DNA of 64,000 nucleotides from Lachnospiraceae bacterium (GTDB lineage Bacteria > Bacillota > Clostridia > Lachnospirales > Lachnospiraceae), in NCBI GenBank assembly GCA_910575005.1, contig CAJTCL010000006.1, forward strand, positions 1 through 64,000, read 5' to 3'. This document shows, in pieces, positions 8,365 to 16,446 of the stretch. Position 1 is the stretch's first letter, and every line of letters begins with the position of its first letter. The notes under the pieces are model-generated. The model saw nothing but the letters and a program-made list of their open reading frames with translations. It was not told where the DNA came from and made no database searches. The translations under genes and the position numbers were made by a program.

Positions 8365-9041
8365 GGTTAAAAAGTTTGTTTTTATTGGATATGCGTTTTC
8401 AAGCAAAACATGGTTTTTATTTTTTATATGTTGTTTTAACGGTAATCTATGCGGTTGCTCTTTTGGCCGTTCCAGAGAGCTGGAAAGAAAAAACTGCAGT
8501 TATTTTGATTTTCTCTGATCCGGCATCAATGGGGTTGTTTTTCATGGGTGCGATTGTTCTTTTGGAAAAAAGTCAGCATACACCATGTGCATTTGCAGTT
8601 TCTCCTGTTCGTCCGATGGAATATATTATTGCCAAAGTTAGTTCATTGTCTGCTGTTTCACTTGTTGTCGCCGCTATATTGGCGTTAATAGCAAGAGTGG
8701 ATAACTTACATATTGTACTGCTTGGTACGGTTATATCCAACATAATATTTACACTTTTAGGCATTATTATTGCAACGAAAATAATCAGCCTCAATCAGTT
8801 TATTTTATGGACTGTACCAATAGAGATTGTTTGTTTTGTTCCTGCAATATTGCATTTGTTCAAACTTACTCCGGTCTGGCTTCGGTATTATCCTATTAAT
8901 GTTTGCATGGAAATGGTTTCGGGCTATGCTCCGTCCGCAATAGAAATTTTTATTGTGACAGCATGGATGGCAGTTCTATTAGTTTTTTCAAAATATTGTG
9001 TCTTGAAAATGTGGAGCAGTATGGGAGGTGTGAAATTATGA
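8361..9041 (+). CDS. ABC-2 type permease subunit (fluoroquinolone-exporter-like)
   Basis: A 226-residue integral membrane protein translationally coupled to the ATPase by an ATGA overlap. It has about six hydrophobic spans (for example FYFLYVVLTVIYAVALLAV, LVVAAILALIA, MAVLLVFSKYC). MGLFFMGAIVLLEKSQ and VSPVRPMEYIIAKVSS resemble the ABC-2 permease loop where LxTxPxxxxEYxxAK-like sequence occurs. It probably forms one half of the membrane channel, the next gene the other half. Confidence 0.78.
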   Translation: MRLKSLFLLDMRFQAKHGFYFLYVVLTVIYAVALLAVPESWKEKTAVILIFSDPASMGLFFMGAIVLLEKSQHTPCAFAVSPVRPMEYIIAKVSSLSAVSLVVAAILALIARVDNLHIVLLGTVISNIIFTLLGIIIATKIISLNQFILWTVPIEIVCFVPAILHLFKLTPVWLRYYPINVCMEMVSGYAPSAIEIFIVTAWMAVLLVFSKYCVLKMWSSMGGVKL

Positions 9042-9748
9042 AAACTATTCGGATAAGTTTTTTTCAAATGCTGGCATATATGCGGCGGGACAGGATGTTA
9101 TTTGCCGCCTGTCTTGCTCCGATTCTTGCAGGATTTCTATTCCGGTTTGCTATACCTCTTTTAGAAGCTGCTTTAACGGACTGGTTTCATGTACCAGCAA
9201 TCATCGTCCCCTACTATGCGCTGATTGACATATTCTTTGCCATGCTGTCCCCTGCAATGTTTTGCTTTGTTTCGGCAATGGTTTCCTTAGAAGAAACCGA
9301 TGAAAAGACGGCAGCGTATTTATTTGTTACGCCTTTAGGGAGAAACGGTTATCTGGCTGCAAGGCTAGGTATTCCGTCTGTTGCCGCTTTTCTTGTAACC
9401 AGCATCCTGCTGCCTGTATTCAAGCTGACTTCTCTTTCTACGGTTGATATTATATTGCTTGCGGCAGGAGGAACATTGCAGGGTATTATTATCTCATTAC
9501 TGATATTAACGTTTTCATCAAATAAACTGGAGGGCATGGCGGTAACAAAACTGTCTACGCTTATGATTTGCGGCGCAGCTATCCCATTTTTTATAAAACA
9601 CGATGCACAATATGTACTATCTCCGCTGCCCTCTTTTTGGATTGGAAAAACAATTTGCGAGAATGCAGCGCTTTACATGCTGCCTGTATTCATTTTATCA
9701 ATTACATGGATTTGTTTTTTGTTAAAACGGTACCTACGTAAGATTTAG
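9038..9748 (+). CDS. ABC-2 type permease subunit
   Basis: A 236-residue membrane protein. ATG 9038 overlaps the preceding stop (ATGA) and has GGGAGGTGTGAA upstream; a longer upstream frame is ignored for that reason. Six predicted spans include MLFAACLAPILAGFLFRFA, YALIDIFFAMLSPAMFCFV and MLPVFILSITWICFLL. The segment EETDEKTAAYLFVTPLGRNGYLAARLG is the cytoplasmic loop typical of ABC-2 permeases. It is the last gene of the tetR-ABC-permease-permease unit. Confidence 0.78.
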   Translation: MKTIRISFFQMLAYMRRDRMLFAACLAPILAGFLFRFAIPLLEAALTDWFHVPAIIVPYYALIDIFFAMLSPAMFCFVSAMVSLEETDEKTAAYLFVTPLGRNGYLAARLGIPSVAAFLVTSILLPVFKLTSLSTVDIILLAAGGTLQGIIISLLILTFSSNKLEGMAVTKLSTLMICGAAIPFFIKHDAQYVLSPLPSFWIGKTICENAALYMLPVFILSITWICFLLKRYLRKI

Positions 9749-9831
9749 AATCCTATTTATTTAAATTTGTAGAAAGAAATGCATGATTCATTCGATTCCA
9801 AAAGAACAGTGAGATGGAGGGAGGTGAGAAC

Positions 9832-10327
9832 ATGGGAAAGATGATTATTATTTCGTTAGATAAATCAGAAAAAGATATATAACCAAATATTGAAAATCGT
9901 TAATGAAGCTGATATCAGCATAGACAGAAAATTGGATGAGAGTCAGCGTGACATACAAGTTGGAGGATTGAAAATCATGCCAGGGCAGCATAAAGTATTA
10001 AAACAGGGCAGGGAAATCACTCTGACCAATATGGAATTCCGTATCCTGTATGTGCTGGCACTCCATCAGGGCATAATGCTTTCTAAAGAAAAGATTTATA
10101 ATTATGTCTGGAATGGGGAATATCTCCAGGATGACAGTAATATCACTTCCTATGTCCACCGCCTTCGGAAAAAAATTGAGGATGACCCAAGGCGGCCGGA
10201 ATATATTCAGACAGTGCGTGGGGTTGGCTATAAAATAAATTATGTAAAAAGGAGCAGGCAGTGTTCTAAGCAAAAGGCTTGGAACACTGCCTGTTTCTTT
10301 TGGAGCATAGATTTGAATTCGGGATGA
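9832..10327 (+). pseudogene. Winged-helix (OmpR/PhoB C-terminal type) regulator, frameshifted
   Basis: ATG 9832 follows GGGAGGTGAGAAC and reads MGKMIIISLDKSEKDI, then stops. A second frame from about 9890 carries KIVNEADISIDRKLDE, then a complete trans_reg_C winged helix (EITLTNMEFRILYVLALHQG, SNITSYVHRLRKKI, IQTVRGVGYKINY). A small indel near 9880 joins the frames into one product lacking any receiver domain. The 3' end reads straight into a terminator hairpin, so the original stop may also be altered. It may have been a stand-alone DNA-binding regulator; it is now probably inactive unless the indel is an error. Confidence 0.65.
10255..10301 (+). terminator. Rho-independent terminator
   Basis: A 17-bp stem, CAGGCAGTGTTCTAAGC (10255-10271) pairing with 10277-10293 (one G-U), loop AAAAG, then TTTCTTTT. 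Confidence 0.85.
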
Positions 10328-10383
10328 TGTAATATCTGCGGATATGTTAATAATGATAATAAGATTTGAAGGAGGACATGGAT

Positions 10384-10467
10384 ATGCAGAATAAAATATG
10401 GGAATAAGGGCGACGTTTCATAAGGAAGTTAAAGCCAAAAGACTTTGTAATCAGCCAGAATGAATAA
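10384..10467 (+). other. Possible micro-ORF in the 450-bp gap before the two-component genes
   Basis: After GAAGGAGG there is ATG 10384 reading MQNKIWE and then TAA (10405-10407). The same frame continues GRRFIRKLKPKDFVISQNE to TAA 10465. This may be a 7-residue leader peptide or a decayed small gene. The rest of 10328-10777 shows no gene; AT-rich promoter-like sequence (TTGACT at 10684) precedes the response regulator. Confidence 0.25.
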
Positions 10468-10777
10468 TATTAGGGCTTGTGTAAAAGAGATTGTAGATAA
10501 AAAATAATCTATTCATAGCGTAGAATCGGCAGAGTTTAGTAACTTTGCCAATTTTTTGATGAGGTTGCAACATAAAATGATGGTAAACAGTATGTATCAC
10601 GGAATTTGGATGCTCTTTCTAATTAAAACAAAGTGTTCGTTGTGTATTTGTTGGGATTTGTGTAGTATAATTAATTTTAAATGTTGACTGGCAAAGGGAC
10701 ATCCTATTGTAGATAATTTATGCACATGATAGGAAAACAAACCAGAAAGGCAACCATATCAAGGAAAAGGAGCAGAA

Positions 10778-11452
10778 ATGGCTTATAAGATATTGATTAT
10801 TGATGATGATACCGAACTTCTTAAAATGCTGAAAAAATTTCTGGAAATTAAAAAGTATGAAATCATTACGGCAGAGAATGGATTGGAAGGGTTAAATAAA
10901 ATAAAACTACAGCCAGATATTATATTACTGGATGTAAATATGCCGAACATTGATGGGATAGAGGTATGCAGGAGGGTACGGGATAAAGTAGTCTGCCCGA
11001 TTCTGTTTCTGACCGCGCGGGTAGACGAACAAGATGTTATAAATGGGCTTTCTTCAGGAGGCGACGACTACATTTTAAAGCCGTTTAGCCTGAAAGAGCT
11101 TGATGCAAGGATTACGGCGCACCTGAAACGGGAAGCACGGCGCAAAGAAAAGACAGAATGCTGCTTTCAAGGAGAACTGTCTATTGATTATAATGCAAAG
11201 ACCGTGCAGATTCACACAGATTATCTGGAACTGACAAGATTAGAATATGGAATTATTGAATTTTTGTCCATGAATCCAGGGATGGTCTTTGATAAAGACA
11301 GGATTTACGAGAAGGTCTGCGGATATGATGCAGAAGGTGACAGCAGGGTAATTACAGAACTAATCCGCCGAATCAGAAAAAAGTTCCAGCAATTTACAGA
11401 AACAGAATATATTGAAACCATATGGGGGATGGGATACCGATGGATAAAATAA
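10778..11452 (+). CDS. OmpR-family response regulator
   Basis: A 224-residue regulator preceded by AAGGAAAAGGAGCAGAA. The receiver has the acidic pocket IIDDD (residues 8-11), phospho-acceptor Asp52 in LLDVNMP, the conserved Thr/Lys positions FLTAR and ILKPF, and a C-terminal winged helix from about 128 (LELTRLEYGIIEFLSM, SRVITELIRRIRKKF, IETIWGMGYRW). It overlaps the histidine kinase gene by 13 bp, so the pair is co-translated. The ABC-transporter genes immediately downstream are the likely regulon, as in BceRS- or SpaRK-type modules. Confidence 0.93.
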   Translation: MAYKILIIDDDTELLKMLKKFLEIKKYEIITAENGLEGLNKIKLQPDIILLDVNMPNIDGIEVCRRVRDKVVCPILFLTARVDEQDVINGLSSGGDDYILKPFSLKELDARITAHLKREARRKEKTECCFQGELSIDYNAKTVQIHTDYLELTRLEYGIIEFLSMNPGMVFDKDRIYEKVCGYDAEGDSRVITELIRRIRKKFQQFTETEYIETIWGMGYRWIK

Positions 11453-12621
11453 GAAATCTTTCCGTAAGAAAAACAATTTTTTTATATATGGCGGCTGCCT
11501 TATTTTGCGGTTTCCTTATTTCGGCAGTTATTGCCAGAATTGCCGAATGGACACAAATGCATATCTGGTGGAATTATGTGGATGAAGAAGCATATTTTGA
11601 AGCAGTAGAAAATGAAGGGCCTTATTATGTGGCGGATATTCCAAGGCCAAGTCCTTATGAGATGACACAGTCAGACTATTTTGTGTCAGAGCTTTGCGAT
11701 TTTTTACAGACTTATACCGTGCTGATATTATCTATAGCAGGAAGCTGCGTGGCAGTTTTCCTCTTTTACCAAAACAAGTTAAGAAAGCCGATGGAAGAAC
11801 TGGTACAGGCATCAAAAAAGATTGCCGAGAATCATTTGGATTTTTGCATTTCCTATGAGAATAAGGACGAGATGGGCGAACTTTGCAGGGAGTTTGAGAA
11901 GATGCGAAAGCAGCTTGCCAGAAATAATCAGGCATTATGGCGGACGGTTGAGGAGGAAAAGATGCTGCGGGCGGCTATTTCGCACGATATACGCGCCCCA
12001 TTGTCCGTTTTGAAAGGGTATCAGGAAATGCTGATGGAATATCTGCCAAGCGAAGATATAGATATGGAACAGGCAATGGAAATGCTGTCAGAGAGCGGAC
12101 GCCAGATTGAACGTATGGATGCCTTTGTAGAAACAATGCGGAAATTGAGCAGTTTAGAAAATCGGCGGTTGACCCCAGAGAATATTTCTTCCAGACAATT
12201 AGAGAAGGATATTCAGGGAGAACTTGCCATTTTGGAAAAAGAGTATGGGAAACAATGTATGTTACAAGTGTCTGAATTAAAGGAAGAATTTTACGGGGAT
12301 AAGGAAATTATTTTAGAAGTAACGGAAAATCTTCTGTCGAATGCCCTGCGTCATGGGAAACGGCAGATTATAATTATGGTAAAGGCTGGATATGAAAAAT
12401 TAAGTATCTGTGTCATGGATGACGGCGATGGTTTTCGGGAAGATGCAGAAAAAATTACGGAGGCGTTCTATGGGCAGAATGTAAAAGACAGCCTGAAACA
12501 TGCGGGGCTGGGAATGTATATCAGCAGGCTGTATTGTGAAAAACATGGAGGAAAATTAGTTTTAGGAAATGATGAACAGAGAGGGGCTGTGGTGACAGCA
12601 ATGTTCCGTCGGATTGCGTAA
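11440..12621 (+). CDS. Sensor histidine kinase
   Basis: A 393-residue kinase starting at ATG 11440 inside the end of the response regulator. Transmembrane helices lie near 12-34 and 88-110, flanking a short (~55-residue) extracellular segment, with a HAMP region to about 165. The phospho-acceptor His182 is in SHDIRAPLSVLKGY. The ATP-binding domain has NLLSNALRHG, DDGDGF and AGLGMYISR. The small sensor loop resembles kinases that sense envelope stress or antimicrobial peptides through a partner transporter. The ligand is unknown. The stop codon lies within a terminator hairpin, so the kinase and downstream ABC genes form separate transcripts. Confidence 0.92.
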   Translation: MDKIRNLSVRKTIFLYMAAALFCGFLISAVIARIAEWTQMHIWWNYVDEEAYFEAVENEGPYYVADIPRPSPYEMTQSDYFVSELCDFLQTYTVLILSIAGSCVAVFLFYQNKLRKPMEELVQASKKIAENHLDFCISYENKDEMGELCREFEKMRKQLARNNQALWRTVEEEKMLRAAISHDIRAPLSVLKGYQEMLMEYLPSEDIDMEQAMEMLSESGRQIERMDAFVETMRKLSSLENRRLTPENISSRQLEKDIQGELAILEKEYGKQCMLQVSELKEEFYGDKEIILEVTENLLSNALRHGKRQIIIMVKAGYEKLSICVMDDGDGFREDAEKITEAFYGQNVKDSLKHAGLGMYISRLYCEKHGGKLVLGNDEQRGAVVTAMFRRIA

Positions 12622-12641
12622 GCAATCCGGCGTTTTTCTTT
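12607..12641 (+). terminator. Rho-independent terminator overlapping the kinase stop
   Basis: Stem CGTCGGATTGC (12607-12617), loop GTAA, GCAATCCGGCG (12622-12632; one T-G pair), then TTTTTCTTTTT. The TAA stop of the kinase gene lies in the loop region. Confidence 0.85.
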
Positions 12642-12652
12642 TTATTGTCTTT

Positions 12653-12681
12653 TTGTTGTGATTTTTCTTTTACAATAGAAT
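12653..12681 (+). promoter_or_regulatory. Candidate promoter for the second ABC operon
   Basis: TTGTTG (12653-12658), 17 bp, TAGAAT (12676-12681), placed between the kinase terminator and the permease start. It suggests separate, perhaps response-regulator-dependent, transcription of the transporter. Confidence 0.45.
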
Positions 12682-12707
12682 CACTAAAAAATGAAGGAGG
12701 CAAAGTT

Positions 12708-13772
12708 ATGCGGTCAATTTTGAAAAGAGAGGTAAAAAATTATATGAAGAACCCTCTGCTCTGGCTTGGCATCGTTATTGGTGTTTTTATGGTATTTCAA
12801 AATGTAAGCCCCTATCTGAACATCCATTATCTCAGGGAAGGGGAAACCATTGTGAATGACTATCCGCAAAGCTATCGGGATGGAGATGTTTCCTGCGGAT
12901 ATGTGCCGACGGAGGAAGGGCTACGGCGGGAAATGTGGGAAGAACGGATAGGGGAAGTCTTGATTTCCGAATTCGAGATGGACAATGAGGAGGAGGGGTC
13001 TGTGATTGATGAAATGAAAGGAATGGATATTATGGCAGCCTGCGCCCATCTGGAAGGATATGGCTTCTACGATGCATATTATGAGTATGAGAATACAGCC
13101 TACCATAAAGGGACCCGTGAAGAAATCAATTCTTATATTTCAGAAAAGTTGGAAAACAGGGCATTTTCGTACTACTTTTCCAGAAAATTTGCTGATTTTG
13201 CAGGGCTGTTTATGGGATTTTTCGCAACCGTTTTATTGTCTGTTTTATTTATGCAGGATACGAGGAGAAATACCTATGAGCTTCTTCATACAAAGCCTGT
13301 CAGCGCAGGAAAATATCTATCTGGCAAAGTGGGAGGCGGTTTTCAGTCTGCCTGATAATATGTGCGGCCTTAAATCTTATATTTTTTGGTATTTGCCTTG
13401 TATCAACGAGAAACAGCAGTTTTGAAGTTCATTTGAAGGACTTTTTATTGGTAAGCGTTTTATATATTCTGCCAAATATGCTGATGATTGTAAGCGTTTA
13501 CAAGCCTGATTTCATTGCTGTTTAAAAGCCCGCTGCCAGCAGTGCCGCTTTTGTTTCTTTATATCGTGTATTCCAATATGGGAAGCAGGAATGCGGAAGG
13601 CATCTATGGATATTATGGCAGACCGTTAGCGATTATGGTGCGGTTTCCAGGAGGTTTTTTTGATACTGCCCCTCCGCCAATGGCATTGCTGAATCAGAGT
13701 TTCCTCATCTTAGCCGCAATCTGCATCATCTTTCTTTCAATGCAGATATGGAAAAGGAGGCGGGTATATTGA
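12708..13772 (+). pseudogene. ABC transporter permease, broken by two frameshifts
   Basis: ATG 12708 follows GAAGGAGGCAAAGTT and opens a permease (MRSILKREVKNYMKNPLLWL) with a first transmembrane helix, a long acidic extracellular loop, and a second helix (FAGLFMGFFATVLLSVLF). Near 13330-13345 the membrane-protein sequence moves to another frame (FSVCLIICAALNLIFFGI, LVSVLYILPNMLMIVSVYK). Near 13515 it moves again (SPLPAVPLLFLYIVYSNMG) and ends at TGA 13770. The assembled length, ~350 residues, fits an ABC-2 permease. As read it cannot make a full-length product, so the exporter may be inactive, or the two shifts are sequence errors. Confidence 0.75.
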
Positions 13773-14440
13773 TACGTGAAATGAAAATCTCCCTGACCTT
13801 CCAAAAGCAGGCTTATGCAGTATTTTTTGTCATAATCTTAAGCCTTGTCAGAGGGATAACTTATTCTGATGAAATAGGAATTGCGTTAGAAGCACCAATG
13901 GCAATCCTTGCTTTCACATTCTGTGCAGATACCTATACGCAGGAAATTGCCAGCAAGCGGTCAGAGATTTGGCGGCTATGCCCCATGAAAAAAAGAATGA
14001 ATTCTATTTACAGACGGATTGTGATACAGGAAATGTTCTTACTGGCCGTTGCAGCCACCTCATATGGATTGTTTTTTCTATTCCAAAATCCAAACATAAA
14101 TGGGATGGGGCAAAGTGGTATAGAAAATGAAATATGCCAGTTCTTTGTATATTTTGCTGCTATCGCTGTCACGCTTGGCTTCTGGGGGCTTTTATCAAAT
14201 CTGTTTTCCTGCCTGTTTCGGAATATGTGGGTGGGAATCGGGGGCTGCATGGTGCTGTGGCTGATTACAAATTCGAGCATCGGTGACAGAACCTTTAAAG
14301 CATGGAACCTATTCTCCTATACCTTCAGGAAGTTAGAGAACAGTAGCGATTTTAGCTGGATATGCGGGAAAGTTGTTTGTATTTGTATTGGAATCATGGC
14401 AGTAGTGGCACTGCCTAAAATCATCAAGAAAAGAGGTTAA
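13769..14440 (+). CDS. ABC-2 type permease subunit
   Basis: About 223 residues. TTG 13769 is preferred because AAAGGAGGCGGG lies 5 bp upstream and it overlaps the preceding stop (TTGA); ATG 13781 is an alternative. There are six hydrophobic spans, for example YAVFFVIILSLVRGI, FFVYFAAIAVTLGFWGLL and VVCICIGIMAVVALP. EIASKRSEIWRLCPMKKRMNSI matches a cytoplasmic ABC-2 loop. It would pair with the broken permease upstream and the ATPase 4 bp downstream. Confidence 0.75.
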   Translation: MIREMKISLTFQKQAYAVFFVIILSLVRGITYSDEIGIALEAPMAILAFTFCADTYTQEIASKRSEIWRLCPMKKRMNSIYRRIVIQEMFLLAVAATSYGLFFLFQNPNINGMGQSGIENEICQFFVYFAAIAVTLGFWGLLSNLFSCLFRNMWVGIGGCMVLWLITNSSIGDRTFKAWNLFSYTFRKLENSSDFSWICGKVVCICIGIMAVVALPKIIKKRG

Positions 14441-14444
14441 GACT

Positions 14445-15320
14445 ATGGGAATTAAGATAGAGGATTTAACAGTAACATTCCGAAATGATGTAACAGCAAT
14501 CAATCATGCAGATTTGGAAATTCCAAAGGGGATTTTTGGGCTGCTAGGGGAAAACGGGGCAGGAAAAACAACGCTCATGCGGGTGCTTACAACTGTGTTA
14601 TCACCAACCAGTGGTACAGTAATCTTAGATGGAATACTTTATAGCGAGGGGAATTTTGAAAAAATACAGAGAAAGATAGGATATCTGCCGCAGGAGATAG
14701 ACCTATATCCAAACCTGTCAGTACAAGAATGTCTGGAATATATGGGGGACTTATCTGGCATACCCAGACAAACATATAAAGAACACATCGAATATTATCT
14801 TGAAAAGACAAGCTTGTCAGGGCATCGCAGAAAGAAGATGAAACAATTGTCGGGCGGCATGAAACGGAGAGTCGGGCTTATTCAGGCACTTTTAAATGAG
14901 CCAGAATTTTTAATTGTTGATGAACCAACAACTGGATTAGACCCTGAAGAACGTATCCGCATCAGAAATCTGTTGGTTGATTTTTCAGAAGGGCGTACCG
15001 TTTTGTTTTCCACCCATGTAGTGGAAGATTTGGTAGCTACCTGCAATCAGCTTGCAGTTATGAAAAATGGGAAATTCCTTTATTCAGGAAACATGAAAGA
15101 ATTATTGGAACAGGCAAGAGGTCATATTTGGATTTATAAAACAAAAGATGAAGGGACTGCAAGGGAACTGGAAAAAAAATATCATGTTTCATCGAAACAG
15201 TATGTAGGGGACGAATTACAAATGAAATTAATCAGTGAAATGCCACCAAAAATGGAATGCAGTTCTTGTGAAGCAACGCTGGAGGATGCTTACATTTATC
15301 TTACGAACAAAGAACTATAA
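14445..15320 (+). CDS. ABC transporter ATP-binding protein
   Basis: A 291-residue ATPase with Walker A GENGAGKTT (35-43), Q-loop GYLPQEI, signature LSGGMKRRVGL, Walker B FLIVDEPTTGLDP and switch STHVVED. It begins 4 bp after the permease stop with AAGAGG nearby. The C-terminal region (ELEKKYHVSSKQYV) is the usual small accessory domain of bacteriocin/drug exporters. It is coupled by position to the two-component system at 10778-12621 and is likely an antimicrobial-peptide or drug export/immunity ATPase, although its first permease is broken as read. Confidence 0.9.
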   Translation: MGIKIEDLTVTFRNDVTAINHADLEIPKGIFGLLGENGAGKTTLMRVLTTVLSPTSGTVILDGILYSEGNFEKIQRKIGYLPQEIDLYPNLSVQECLEYMGDLSGIPRQTYKEHIEYYLEKTSLSGHRRKKMKQLSGGMKRRVGLIQALLNEPEFLIVDEPTTGLDPEERIRIRNLLVDFSEGRTVLFSTHVVEDLVATCNQLAVMKNGKFLYSGNMKELLEQARGHIWIYKTKDEGTARELEKKYHVSSKQYVGDELQMKLISEMPPKMECSSCEATLEDAYIYLTNKEL

Positions 15321-16356
15321 TTGCAATAAACCTAAACAGGGTCAATGAATTTGTCTGTAAAGTTATCATTACTCATTTACACTGTTTTTATAGTTAGAAA
15401 TATAAGGGGTGTTTATGTTTTTGCAAGAAATAATCATAGGGGGACTTAATATTGTTTTTGTAGGGCAGTAGAGAATATACCTGTCCTCAAAATGGAAATA
15501 GAATATCAGCTGCAGATATTCTGTGCCTGGCAGGAAAAATCTCCATTAAACCAGACAGGAAGTAGTCGTATGCAGTTCATTCCTTTGATGCTTTATGCTT
15601 TTCGGTGGAACATCGAAAAAAGTCGAAACACACATAAAATCAAAAGCTATCATTAAGGTTTTAAAACAACTGATTCAACATCAGGGATATCATTTATAAA
15701 GTTGTAAAGTGGTGTGATTACATAGAATACTATAATAATCACCAGTATCAAAAACGCTTAAACTGTATGACACCGATAGAATATAGAAAACATTTAGCAT
15801 GTGCAGCGTAAGAATACTGCCAACCACAAAAATGTGATTGGCAGCTATAATTTTTGTTTTTTCCACTGTCTACTTGACAGGGAGCAATTCAGTTTTTATT
15901 ATTTCACTTGGCTACCTAGAAGGGAACATATCAAAAAGGCAAGGCCATAATGTAATTTACATTTCAAAGCAGCTATGCCTATTGACAAAGCAGAAAAATA
16001 ACAATATATTTATAGAAAGAAGTATTGTCAACCCAAAGTTTTCCAAAACTGTAAAGTTAAGCTAAATATATGAACAGAAAATTAAGATTGGCTGCCAGCT
16101 AGTAAAGAACATAAAACTATTATTTTATGGCAGAGCCAAGCCACATAAGTTCAAAACCTATGAAGATGAAGTAATCTATTGTGGAAGAATTTTTGAATTT
16201 TTAATATTTTGCTCATTCAGAGAAATGATGTATTTGCCAGAAAAGATTTTAATTCCTTAGTGGTAGATAGCAAACAGCTCCTTTTAGGTGAATTGATTTT
16301 GGCAACTAAATGATACGATCAGGAGTTGGCTGTTACTATAAATTTAGTAGTGATCA
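15321..16356. other. Gene-free stretch with insertion-sequence debris
   Basis: No intact gene is supported. MLYAFRWNIEKSRNTHKI (about 15588-15650) resembles the 'YRWNIE' region of IS4/IS1182 transposases, and a clear IS3-type end follows at 15719-15811. The rest to 16356 is AT-rich with short open frames lacking ribosome binding sites. Confidence 0.5.
15719..15811 (+). pseudogene. C-terminal remnant of an IS3-family (IS150-type) transposase
   Basis: The frame reads YIEYYNNHQYQKRLNCMTPIEY followed by RKHLACAA-stop, closely matching the conserved C-terminus of IS3-family OrfB integrases (YI.YYN..RYQ..LK.MTP.EYR). Only 30 codons survive; the upstream integrase core is gone. Confidence 0.75.
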
Positions 16357-16419
16357 AGAGGTAAGCCATGCCTCTCAAACCTGCATAGATACTGAATATG
16401 CAGCGTTTTGCACATGGCT
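16357..16419 (+). ncRNA. Possible pseudoknotted 5' leader of the surface-protein gene
   Basis: AGAGG (16357-16361) can pair with CCTCT (16371-16375). The loop between them contains AGCCATG (16364-16370), which is complementary to CATGGCT (16413-16419). Between these, CTGCATA (16381-16387) pairs with TATGCAG (16397-16403). The result is an H-type pseudoknot with an inserted hairpin, ending 17 bp before the ribosome binding site. It could be a riboswitch-like control element; I cannot match it to a named class. Confidence 0.4.
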
Positions 16420-16446
16420 AAAATTTATAAAGAGGAGGTAATAAAA

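Noticed and set aside
15838-16065. Hydrophobic 75-codon frame
   Set aside because: No ribosome binding site, no family, and it lies in insertion-sequence debris.
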